Assembly (NCBI GenBank): GCA_032718475.1
Contig: JAUCBJ010002846.1
Span: 1 to 64,000, forward strand
Origin: Nemertoderma westbladi
Lineage: Eukaryota > Xenacoelomorpha > Nemertodermatida > Nemertodermatidae
Length of the DNA stretch: 64,000 nucleotides
Direction of reading: 5' to 3'
Below the pieces are notes generated by a model. That model saw only the letters and a program-made list of their open reading frames with translations. It was not told where the DNA came from and did no database searches. Shown here one piece after another: positions 11,601 to 20,929 of the stretch (position 1 is the first letter of the stretch; each line of letters starts with the position of its first letter). A program made the translations under genes and the position numbers.

Positions 11601-14450
11601 GCTATCACTTTGTTATTGATTTAGGTTGCTATCACTTTGTTATTGATTTAGGTTGCTATCATTTTGTTATTGATTTAGGTTGCTATCACCTTGTTATTGA
11701 TTTGGGTTGCTATCACTTTGTTATTGATTTAGGTTGCTATCACTTTGTTATTGATTTAGGTTGCTATCACTTTGTTATTGATTTAGGTTGCTATAATTTT
11801 CTTATTGATTTAGGTTGCTATCACTTTGTTATTGATTTAGGTTGCTATCACTTTGTTATTGATTTAGGTTGCTATCACTTTGTTATTGATTTGGGTTGCT
11901 AGCACTTTGTTATTGATTTGGGTTGCTATCACTCTGTTATTGATTTAGGTTGCTATCACTTTGTTATTGATTTAGGTTGCTATCACTTTGTTATTGATTT
12001 GGGTTGCTATCACTTTGTTATTGATTTAGGTTGCTATCACTTTGTTATTGATTTAGGTTGCTATCACTTTGTTATTGATTTAGGTTACTATCACTTTGTT
12101 ATTGATTTGGGTTGCTATCACTTTGTTATTGATTTAGGTTGCTATCACTTTGTTATTGATTTAGGTTGCTATCATTTTGTTATTGATTTAGGTTGCTATC
12201 ACCTTGTTATTGATTTAGGTTGCTATCACTTTGTTATTGATTTAAGTTGCTATCACTTTGTTATTGATTTAGGTTACTATCACTTTGTTATTGATTTGGG
12301 TTGCTATCACTTTGTTATTGATTTAGGTTGCTATCACTTTGTTATTGATTTAGGTTGCTATCACTTTGTTATTGATTTAAGTTGCTATCACTTTGTTATT
12401 GATTTAGGTTACTATCACTTTGTTATTGATTTGGGTTGCTATCACTTTGTTATTGATTTAGGTTGCTATCACTTTGTTATTGATTTAGGTTGCTATCACT
12501 TTGTTATTGATTTAGGTTGCTATCATTTTGTTATTGATTTAGGTTGCTATCACCTTGTTATTGATTTAGGTTACTATCACTTTGTTATTGATTTAGGTTA
12601 CTATCACTTTGTTATTGATTTAGGTTACTATCACTTTGTTATTGATTTAGGTTACTATCACTTTGTTATTGATTTGGGTTGCTATCACTTTGTTATTGAT
12701 TTAGGTTGCTATCACTTTGTTATTGATTTAGGTTGCTATCACTTTGTTATTGATTTAGGTTGCTATCACTTTGTTATTGATTTGGGTTGCTATCACTTTG
12801 TTATTGATTTAGGTTGCTATCACTTTGTTATTGATTTAGGTTGCTATCACTTTGTTATTGATTTAGGTTGCTATAACTTTGTTATTAATTTAGGTTGCTA
12901 TCACTTTGTTATTGATTTAGGTTGCTATCACTTTGTTATTGATTTAGGTTGCTATCACTTTGTTATTGATTTAGGTTGCTATCACTTTGTTATTGATTTA
13001 GGTTGCTATCACTTTGTTATTGATTTAGGTTACTATCACTTTGTTATTGATTTGGGTTGCTATCACTTTGTTATTGATTTAGGTTGCTATCCTATTGTTA
13101 TTGATTTAGGTTGCTATCACTTTGTTATTGATTTGGGTTGCTAGCACTTTGTTATTGATTTGGGTTGCTATCACTCTGTTATTGATTTAGGTTGCTATCA
13201 CTTTGTTATTGATTTAGGTTGCTATCACTTTGTTATTGATTTGGGTTGCTATCACTTTGTTATTGATTTAGGTTGCTATCACTTTGTTATTGATTTAGGT
13301 TGCTATCACTTTGTTATTGATTTAGGTTACTATCACTTTGTTATTGATTTGGGTTGCTATCACTTTGTTATTGATTTAGGTTGCTATCACTTTGTTATTG
13401 ATTTAGGTTGCTATCATTTTGTTATTGATTTAGGTTGCTATCACCTTGTTATTGATTTAGGTTGCTATCACTTTGTTATTGATTTAAGTTGCTATCACTT
13501 TGTTATTGATTTAGGTTACTATCACTTTGTTATTGATTTGGGTTGCTATCACTTTGTTATTGATTTAGGTTGCTATCACTTTGTTATTGATTTAGGTTGC
13601 TATCACTTTGTTATTGATTTAAGTTGCTATCACTTTGTTATTGATTTAGGTTACTATCACTTTGTTATTGATTTGGGTTGCTATCACTTTGTTATTGATT
13701 TAGGTTGCTATCACTTTGTTATTGATTTAGGTTGCTATCACTTTGTTATTGATTTAGGTTGCTATCATTTTGTTATTGATTTAGGTTGCTATCACCTTGT
13801 TATTGATTTAGGTTACTATCACTTTGTTATTGATTTAGGTTACTATCACTTTGTTATTGATTTAGGTTACTATCACTTTGTTATTGATTTAGGTTACTAT
13901 CACTTTGTTATTGATTTGGGTTGCTATCACTTTGTTATTGATTTAGGTTGCTATCACTTTGTTATTGATTTAGGTTGCTATCACTTTGTTATTGATTTAG
14001 GTTGCTATCACTTTGTTATTGATTTGGGTTGCTATCACTTTGTTATTGATTTAGGTTGCTATCACTTTGTTATTGATTTAGGTTGCTATCACTTTGTTAT
14101 TGATTTAGGTTGCTATAACTTTGTTATTAATTTAGGTTGCTATCACTTTGTTATTGATTTAGGTTGCTACCACTTTGTTATTGATTTAGGTTGCTACCAC
14201 TTTGTTATTGATTTAGGTTGCTATCACTTTGTTATTGATTTAGGTTGCTATCACTTTGTTATTGATTTGGGTTGCTATCACTTTGTTATTGATTTAGGTT
14301 GCTATCACTTTGTTATTGATTTAGGTTGCTATCACTTTGTTATTGATTTAGGTTGCTATCACTTTGTTATTGATTTAGGTTGCTATCACTTTGTTATTGA
14401 TTTAGGTTGCTATCACTTTGTTATTGATTTAGGTTGCTATCACTTTGTTA
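2680..14450. repeat. Splice-acceptor minisatellite: 434 x 27-bp unit ending at the true acceptor
   Basis: From the first TTTAG|GTTGCT (AG ends at 2714) to the real acceptor (AG ends at 14432) the distance is 11,718 nt, exactly 434 x 27, so there is no net indel. A unit holds GTTGCTATCACTTTG followed by TTATTGATTTAG. It thus has a branch-like TATCAC, a T-rich tract and TAG|GT, and itself starts with GT and ends with AG. The last copy runs into exon C: its first 18 nt are GTTGCTATCACTTTGTTA. Variants include TTTGG|GTTGCT (acceptor AG lost), TTTAAG|TTGCT, GTTACT and GCTAGCACT. Higher-order blocks of 11, 24, 43, 46 and 65 units recur (for example 1161+297 = 1458 bp at 5141, 9299 and 10757). The apparent proteins made of G-C-Y-H-F-V-I-D-L repeats are in the wrong frame for the gene. 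Confidence 0.98.
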
Positions 14451-14564
14451 ACCTTTTACCAAGGGAATCTCATGTTTTGTGAAAACTTTGAGACATTAGT
14501 TACAGTTCTCAAGGAGAAAATTAATAAATTACCCGACTTACCCGTTGAAACGTTCCTTTCTCAG
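14433..14564 (+). CDS. TBC1D1/TBC1D4-like Rab-GAP, exon C (starts inside last 27-bp repeat)
   Basis: Acceptor TTATTGATTTAG|GTTGCT, donor TCTCAG|GTTAGT; 44 codons, phase 0 at both ends. It begins VAITLLTFYQGNLMFCENF and ends in ETFLSQ. This aligns to the vertebrate VALSLL...ENxETIV segment that directly follows IFK, exactly where exon B stops. The first six residues (VAITLL) are encoded by sequence identical to the repeat unit; divergence starts at ACC (14451). Any start elsewhere, such as the AG at 14466, would delete the conserved VALSLL-like segment, so the last repeat copy is the functional acceptor. Confidence 0.92.
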
Positions 14565-15785
14565 GTTAGTAAATTTTGCATTGAAATACTTTAATTTGAA
14601 TGAAACACTGGAGTTGAACAATAATGAACATGTGATTAATGACATCCTATTTCTTTATTATATTTACGGGACGCCAAAAATTAATTTCGGAACATCCCCA
14701 AATGAGTCTTCTATATCAATGATCCCATTTCCATAGGTAGAGAAATTGGGCAGGGTTTAAGGGGTGGGGGGGGGGGGGTTGTGGTGGTGTACTTGCTTGG
14801 AAGTCAACGTTTTGATTTGCTTACTGCATGCACCAAAGAGCTATTATGTAGAAAAAAAAATGTATGATACATTTTGGGTGGACTATATTGAATTGTAATA
14901 TTAAAAAAAAATTATTAATTTTTGACGCCCCTTAGCGGCCTGACCAAAAATTTTAATTTTTGACTTAAAAATGCAACTTCTTTGTTTTATGCTTTATTTT
15001 CAGAAGTTGTAACCTTTTTTTGGAATCAGCATGGCCGATTGCATGAAAAAATTCGAGCAGAATTTTTGTTTCTTACTTTTAAAGGAAAATACCGCTATTT
15101 TTCAAAATATTTTTAAAATTTTTAAAAAAGCACTGTTTTTTTTTCGTAAAAAATGTTATAACCGATGAACAATTACAAAACTAAAAAACTGCTAGAATTA
15201 TTTTTTTGCGCACACTAGTAGCTTTCATTTGATACCAAAAACTTGCCAATTGGTTGAAAAATGGCGGAGGAGATGTGTTTTAAAAAAAGTGAAAATGAAG
15301 TGAAAAAAAATGAAAAAAATCCATTCCGAGATAATTGCCTTTAAAATTTGAACCTTCCCGCGCAAAAAATTGTCTGTAATATATGAGAATGTCTGTCAAT
15401 ATATATAGCAACACGAAAACACAAAATCATGCTAAGATTTTTGCTGTGGGGGTTTACCTGGTCGCTGGTTTAATTTCTGAGGTCAGAATTCACTTTTAAT
15501 GAAATCTGGTTAGTCTGTTTGTCTGTCTGTCGGTCTTTCTGACTATCTGTCTGTCAAATATAAGAAAAGGGCACATCATCTAACTAAAACTTTAGTTATA
15601 GGGGTTTTCCTGGTCGCAGAATTAATTTCGATTCATTTCTGATTTAACATTTGATGATTTCCAAATTGTCTGTTTGGCTGTCAGACTGTCGGTTATATTT
15701 TGACTGACAGGCATACAGACTCTCTCGCTCAAGTATGTTCAGCATACTTTCATTATATCTATCTATATATAGATATATTTATATA
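14565..15785. other. Intron, no gene; contains a dispersed repeat
   Basis: Intron following exon C. It has a G-rich run at 14762-14780 and A/T-rich sequence. A stretch at about 14900-15700 is related, in inverted orientation, to 20700-20925 and 43141-43600. Shared anchors include the CCCGCGC-containing block near 15355-15365 (reverse complement near 43155), the TGGGGGTTT...CCTGGTCGC block at 15448 and 15600, and TCTGTCTGTC runs. I see no coding potential. The short ORF at 14545-14736 reads through the donor and is not supported. Confidence 0.7.
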
Positions 15786-16180
15786 TCAGACACTATATAA
15801 CATTGGAGGTGTCTCATTGGACCCCCAAGATTGATGTCAATAAAGCCGCTTCAGCTTCGCAGGGCATTGTTTTCTCCATCAGGAACAGCCTGTGCACAAT
15901 CTTGTGTGTATAATCTTGTGTGCACAATCTTGTGTGCACAATCTTGTGTGTATAATCTTGTGTGCACAATCTTGTGTGTATAATCTTGTGTGCACAATCT
16001 TGTGTGTATAATCTTGTGTGCACAATCTTGTGTGTATAATCTTGTGTGCACAATCTTGTGTGTATAATCTTGTGTGCACAATCTTGTGCTTTCCAGCCTC
16101 ATGGAAAAAATAAGCAAGGTGGATAGAACATGACGCGTATACTTGTCTTGAAGATGCGAAATTCATGTACATTATCTATC
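15786..16180 (+). pseudogene. Degenerate non-LTR retrotransposon 3' ORF fragment, split by a minisatellite
   Basis: The plus strand reads N-I-G-G-V-S-L-D-P-Q then, past in-frame stops, FAGHCFLHQEQPVHNLV. It resumes after the 14-bp array with a diverged match to the downstream part. It is the same family as the minus-strand remnant at 17854-18171, whose intact counterpart reads FAGHCFRREDQPVHNLVLW. Stops and indels make it non-functional. It lies in the intron between exons C and D. The minus-strand ORFs over it are shadows. Confidence 0.75.
15894..16088. repeat. 14-bp minisatellite nucleated inside the LINE remnant
   Basis: About 14 units alternating CACAATCTTGTGTG and TATAATCTTGTGTG. The seed CACAATCTTGTG encodes the H-N-L-V of the surrounding LINE fragment, and LINE homology resumes directly after the array (CTTTCCAGCCTCATGGA). 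The array therefore arose by local expansion in a dead element. Confidence 0.92.
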
Positions 16181-16513
16181 ATTCTTTGCAGTCGTTTCAG
16201 AAATGTCAATGGCTGCCCACAAAGGGTTGCCCTCAGCTCTACGATAGAAGTGGCCGACAAACGAATCAGTGGTGCCTGCAGGGCGGTGAATGGTTTTGAC
16301 AATAATATATTAGTTACTACCAGTTTGAGAGTACAAATTATTGTACTTGTATCCTTACTCTACTTACACCCTAATGGAACCAAAGCACAGCTCTGGACTA
16401 ATACATCCTTATCAACAAAAAACATCACAACATCATCCAAGGATTAAGCTAGATTAACCATTTTTGATATTGTTTTCTATTTGATCTAAAATTGTTGTTT
16501 TATAAAATTATAG

Positions 16514-16681
16514 GTATTTGACTTAGATATAACGGAAAAACTCCACGAGTATGAGGTAGAATATCACGTCTTGCAAGAAGTAAATGCAGCTAATGAAATG
16601 GATAATAATGAATCCATGAGACAAGAAAGGATAGACGATGTACTTAGACTGCACAATGAGGAGCTTATTGAACAGTTGCAG
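16514..16681 (+). CDS. TBC1D1/TBC1D4-like Rab-GAP, exon D
   Basis: Acceptor AAAATTATAG|GTATTTG, donor TTGCAG|GTTAGT; 56 codons, phase 0. It opens VFDLDITEKLHEYEVEYHVLQ, matching the post-TBC VFEMDIxKQLxxYEVEYHVLQ signature of TBC1D1/4. An acidic helical stretch follows, ending LRLHNEELIEQLQ, the start of the C-terminal coiled coil (family: LxxxNxxLLEQLQ). The small ORF that starts at 16571 runs through the donor into the intron and should not be used. Confidence 0.93.
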
Positions 16682-17013
16682 GTTAGTTTTACTATTACCA
16701 ACAAAATAGTCTGGAATATAATTAATTGCTATTTTTATGTATCACATTTGTGAAATTTTGTCAAATTTGTGAAATGTATTACATTCAAACACACAAGCCC
16801 GCTATCAACAAGCAGAAACGTGATTGGCATAAGTTTGTGGTGCTGCTTCCCAGTGGCTAGTTACCTACAGACCTCTATCTTCATTCAATACTCGTTCTGT
16901 CTCCCTTTGTGAATTTCTCTCTACATTTCCTGGCTTGGCCTCCTGGCGGGGCGTCTAGGTCCTGTGCTTTTTAGTTTTTTACATACTTTGGTACTAATAC
17001 ACCTACTGGTAAG
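16682..17013. other. Intron segment, nothing recognised
   Basis: Unique A/T-rich intron sequence. It ends at the direct repeat TACTGGTAAG (17004-17013) that flanks the inverted-repeat transposon. I see no gene here. Confidence 0.6.
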
Positions 17014-17568
17014 AACTAGTATTGTTATACCCTATCTCGCTATCTCTGCGACAGTTGGACCTACTTCGCACCTTAGGTGTTAAGTAGGTCATTAATTAAT
17101 TAATTAATTAATTAATTGGCCGATTAAACAATTAATTAATTGTTTAATCGATCGATTTGTATCAAATAATGTTGCCAAAGGCAATTTAATTTGACACAAA
17201 TCAATCAGATAGGGACGCGCGATGAATAGATAGTACTACTGTAGGTACAGTAGATAAAATATACAATACAATAGGTACCATACAATACAATATACAGTAC
17301 ATTTGTATTATTTTTTTCATACAGTAGGTAACGATAGAGGCGGGGCCCAAAATATAAATTACCCTCACAGGAAAATACGTGGGCCAGTTTGGCCGTGACT
17401 CAGTCCCCCAATCTGAGGCTGTTGGGCTCTTATTAGACGTAGCAAGATTAATCCCATTGAATCCTGTGTTGAGTTATATTGTATGTCAACGTGTACGTGG
17501 GGCTTGCACGAATTGAAAATTATTTAAACCTCCAGCTTTGCTATTATGTAAGATTGGAAACCACAGGT
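17014..17568 (+). repeat. Left terminal inverted repeat
   Basis: Reverse complement of about 19026-19605. It contains an (ATTA)n-like palindromic stretch near 17090-17150 (AATTAATTAATT flanked by GATTAAACA/TGTTTAATC) that could form a hairpin. Confidence 0.8.
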
Positions 17569-17853
17569 TTCGGTCTTACGCGCCAGCATTAACCCTCAAT
17601 CGCGCACAGGCCAGCTGCAACCATTAATTACCCCACATACGAACATTGTCAAATACACCGGCAGTAGAAAACACTGTGAATAGCACCACCAAAACTACAG
17701 TAATTTGAGTTCCTTTCTTATGCTTGGTGGGAAAATTTCAAGAAACATCTGGTTCACAATAGATTGCCTTATAGGTTTACGTCTTACAAGCCAGCATTAA
17801 CCCCAAATAGCGCATTACTATTAGGATAGGCATGCTGCATTGCAGCTGCATTT

Positions 17854-18374
17854 TTAAGAATGCTGTGCCGGCTTATCGACAAAATTGCACCACCACAACT
17901 CCCTATCACCCATGACATTTGGTAGATCATCCGCATCTTCTAGGCCAGTGTCCTTTAAGATGCGTCTCAAGAAAGTCATGGGCTGTCCATCATGCTTATT
18001 CACTCCATGAGGCTGCCAAAGTACAAGATTATGCACTGGCTGGTCCTCACGGCGAAAGCAATGTCCTGCAAAGCGGAGGCGATTTTGTTCTAGTGTCAAG
18101 CTTGGGGGAACCAATGAGACACCTCCAATGTTATAGTGTCTGGTTGGAGATGTGTGCATTGTACGTGACACAATAATCTTGAGTAGTATCTAGAAGTATC
18201 TTGACACAACAGCTTTGAATAGTGTGCGGCAAACTCATCGTCAGTAGGAGTACCGGATTCTTGGACAGATAAGACTTCTCCATTCCAGTCTATGGCTGCC
18301 CAAAGGCGTTTTGGGTCACTATTGGTTGCGAGACGCGCCCATCGACTCTTCGTTGATCCGAATCCTGCCGTCAC
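17854..18374 (-). pseudogene. Internally deleted non-LTR retrotransposon fragment
   Basis: Two minus-strand pieces sit head to tail. 18374 down to about 18180 reads ATNSDPKRLWAAIDWNGE and PTDDEFAAHYSKLL, typical of the segment before the reverse transcriptase core. 18171 down to 17857 reads NIGGVSL...NRLRFAGHCFRREDQPVH and ends GDRELWW, typical of a LINE C-terminus. The reverse transcriptase core is missing, so the copy is deleted across about 18175. It is the same family as 15786-16180. It sits inside the inverted-repeat transposon, either captured or inserted before internal loss. Confidence 0.7.
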
Positions 18375-19025
18375 TGCCCCCTGGCTCCTGTGTTACATAA
18401 TTCGAGGTATGTTTTGAGTTAGATATGTATTTGTAAATATTTAGTGAGAAATAACCGCACATTGCATCAATATCAGACTGGGCCGTTTGTATAATGGGTT
18501 GGTAAATGGTAGAGGGGCGAGCCATGCAGTGAGCATAGCTCGGAGGAACAGCTAACTCTAACACCGACTTAAAGTTTCAAGTGAAGTGCAGTTGGGTTTA
18601 ATTCCCTTAACACAATTCACAGTCGGGGGTCCAGATATTGCGTCAGAGGCATTCAAAAGCTCATCGCCCAAACATTTCGATCGGTTGAGTAGTTGTGATG
18701 ACGTTATATTTGTTGCAGCATCAGTTACGCTGATCAGAGCTGACCACTGATCAGGTCAGTGGGGAGTCGTAAATATCTGTCCACATTCATACATTTAATA
18801 GCTGAGGGGACTTTAGATACCTCGTTAACTAGGGATACTAAATAATCTTGAGAAGAAACCCATTTATCTTTTATCCTAAACCTGAGACCACACTGATAAA
18901 GGGATGAATGAGTTGATAAACCGTTTAAAATTATACACCCAGTGTCAAATGTAAAATGCCTTTGAAAATTTTCCCATGAGAGTTTATTGTCTGGTCGGGC
19001 CATGGTTGGTATTTCCAACCATTGT

Positions 19026-19605
19026 CCTGTGGTTTCCAATCTTACATAATAGCAAAGCTGGAGGCTTAAATAATTTTCAATTCGTGCAAGCCCCACCTAC
19101 ACGTTGACATACAGTATAATTCAACATAGGATTCAATGGGATTAATCTTGCTACGTCTAATAAGAGCCCAACAGGCTCAGATTGGGTGACTGAGTCAGGG
19201 TCAAACTGGCCCACGTATTTTCCGGTGAGGGTAAATTATGTTTTAGGCCCTGCCACGTCTTTTTCTTTCGTTCTATCATTACCTACTGTATGACAAAAAT
19301 AATACAAATGTACTGTATATTGTACTGTATGGTACCTATTGTATTGTATATTTTATCTACTGTACCTACAGTAGTACTATCTATTCATCGCGCGTCCCTA
19401 TCTGATTGATTTGTGTCAAATTAAATTGCCTTTGGCAACATTTTTTATTTGATCAATTAGTTGATCGATCGATTAAACAATTAATTAATTGTTTAATCGG
19501 CCAATTAATTAATTAATTAATTAATTAATTAATGACCTACTTAACACCTAAGGTGCGAAGTAGGTCCAACTGTCGCAGAGATAGCGAGATAGGGTATAAC
19601 AATAC
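19026..19605 (-). repeat. Right terminal inverted repeat
   Basis: Inverted copy of 17014-17568, about 90 percent similar by eye. The target-site copy TACTGGTAAG follows at 19606. Confidence 0.8.
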
Positions 19606-19615
19606 TACTGGTAAG

Positions 19616-20245
19616 GTTTTTTACTTAACGTGCTTGATTTTTCAAGCTTCTATTTCAATAATTGTTACTCCCAAAATATAGTCCGAAGATACTAAAACGA
19701 TTAAATTTGGATTTGTAGTGTGAATATTTCACAAATTTTTGTAAAAGAAGCCCTGATTGTGAAGGAGTACTACTATCTGTTATCTTGTAGTATTTCGGTA
19801 CAGTCATTGGTCCATATAAGAGACAGGTTTTGAACTTCGTTGGGTTCTGTGTAAAAATGTAAACACTGGACTTCCTCCGAAATTATGTAATAAGGGGTTT
19901 CCCGGGGCGTAGAATCCATTTTTCCGGGTCTCGAAAGTTGATTTCACCTAGCAGTTGCTGATTTTTGAAGAAATTTTGCAGGAATGGTTACAGATCATTA
20001 TTCGAATTAGTTTTAAGTAGGTTTCTGTAATTATTTGGCTATAGGAGCCCCTTGAAGTTGATATTGAAGTTGTCTCACGTTTGGGTCCATGTCTCAAATT
20101 AGGCAGAATGACTGTACTTCGTTCCTAGATAAAAACAAATCGGATGTATTTCTGGGGTGCCGCCGGAATATAAAGTGTATTTTATAAATCCTACAACTGT
20201 TATCATTGCATCGATTGTGGCTACCGCTACCATATTGTTGTCTAG
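19616..20245. other. Intron segment, nothing recognised
   Basis: Unique intron sequence between the transposon and the last exon. I see no coding or RNA feature. The minus-strand ORF at 20094-20471 is antisense to the exon. Confidence 0.6.
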
Positions 20246-20422
20246 GTGGCGAAAAATCAAAAGAAGTGTCTAGAAGGAACAGTACTGCAACTCCAAGACA
20301 CTGTTTCAAAACTGAAACAAGATATGCGAGAGATGGAGAATGAACGCATTCAGTTAATGGAAGGTGTAACCAGATTGCAAAACGAAATACCTTTTGATCG
20401 CCTTCAGCCATTATTGGGTTAG
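20246..20422 (+). CDS. TBC1D1/TBC1D4-like Rab-GAP, last exon and stop
   Basis: Acceptor TTGTTGTCTAG|GTGGCG. It reads VAKNQKKCLEGTVLQLQ, then LKQDMREMENERIQLMEG, then FDRLQPLLG and TAG at 20420-20422. This matches the C-terminal coiled coil that follows EQLQ in TBC1D1/4. The five exons total 942 nt in one frame. Alternative: GGG|TTAGT also contains a GT at 20418 (TTGG|GTTAGT), similar to the gene's other GTTAGT donors, so another exon cannot be excluded. The AATAAA 145 nt downstream favours termination here. Confidence 0.87.
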   Translation: MAKNQKKCLEGTVLQLQDTVSKLKQDMREMENERIQLMEGVTRLQNEIPFDRLQPLLG

Positions 20423-20566
20423 TACTTATACTGTTTACAGTGCCTGAATAACAGTGTAAATACAGTGCCATACAATTTAATTGGAACCTTGGTTAATTGT
20501 TTTTTATTTGAAATTGGCCCACTTTATGTTTGCTAACGTAGGTATCATGTAGCCGGTTGGTGCGCC

Positions 20567-20572
20567 AATAAA
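20567..20572 (+). terminator. Candidate polyadenylation signal of the TBC gene
   Basis: Canonical AATAAA, 145 nt after the TAG at 20420. No competing coding sequence lies between. Confidence 0.55.
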
Positions 20573-20699
20573 TTATTGTTGGGCTAGAAACATTTGAATA
20601 AGTTCATAAAGTAAGTCACCAGTTCTAGTCACAAGGGACCAGTTCTACAACGGGAAAATTATAGACCTGTAGCACTTTAACAATATTATCAAAAACTTT

Positions 20700-20928
20700 A
20701 TTTTATTACATCTAGAGCTGAATCTTTCAAATTCGAAAACGGCTTAGAGATGTCTTTTACTGTAGTTCTCGAGTTATCGTAAAATATCTGTCTGTCAAAA
20801 TGTAAGACAGACAAACCGACACACGGACAGACTAGATTCCACCAAATATAAAAAAAACTAACATCGGAAATGAAATCAGCGACCCCGAAAACCCCCATAA
20901 ATATAATTTTAGCTCGGTGGTGTGTTTC
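20700..20928 (-). repeat. Dispersed repeat, left part (interrupted by the 50-bp array)
   Basis: Reverse-complement relative of 15436-15570: GACAGACA runs, then ACCCCGAAAACCCCCATAA and AATTTTAGC, in the order opposite to the intronic copy. The expected continuation (block around CGCGCGGG) is not adjacent but at 43141, after the array. The array therefore sits inside this element. Confidence 0.65.
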
Positions 20929-20929
20929 C

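Larger units (their letters stand above)
17014..19605. mobile_element. Non-autonomous DNA transposon with ~560-bp terminal inverted repeats
   Basis: A 2.59-kb element flanked by the 10-bp direct repeat TACTGGTAAG (17004-17013 and 19606-19615). The ends carry long inverted repeats, about 17014-17568 and 19026-19605. They share AGTATTGTTATACCC, the GTAGGTCATTAATT region, the GCGCGTCCCTATCTGATTG block and the CCTGTGGTTTCCAATC block in opposite orientation, with scattered differences. Long TIRs and a 9-10-bp target duplication fit a Mutator-like (MULE) element. No transposase is visible. The inside holds a LINE fragment (17854-18374, minus) and unrecognised sequence, including a 120-codon minus-strand ORF at 18734-19096 partly inside the right TIR. 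Confidence 0.8.

Noticed and set aside
2684-14482. A series of long plus-strand ORFs made of G-C-Y-H-F-V-I-D-L repeats (up to 579 codons)
   Set aside because: They exist only because the 27-bp unit is a multiple of three. They are out of frame with the gene, which reads V-A-I-T-L-L-L-I-stop in the unit, and are broken by GCTAGC units. They lie in an intron.
16099-16302. Minus-strand ORF of 67 codons and plus-strand ORF 16130-16447
   Set aside because: They overlap the LINE remnant and intron. The plus-strand LINE alignment explains the sequence better.
17014-19605. Polinton/Maverick element (long TIRs)
   Set aside because: The size is only 2.6 kb, the target duplication is 10 bp rather than 6, and there is no polymerase or integrase.
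20418-20423. GTTAGT as a further splice donor at the end of the last TBC exon
   Set aside because: Not excluded, but the in-frame TAG at 20420, a C-terminal length close to the family's and AATAAA at 20567 make termination more likely.
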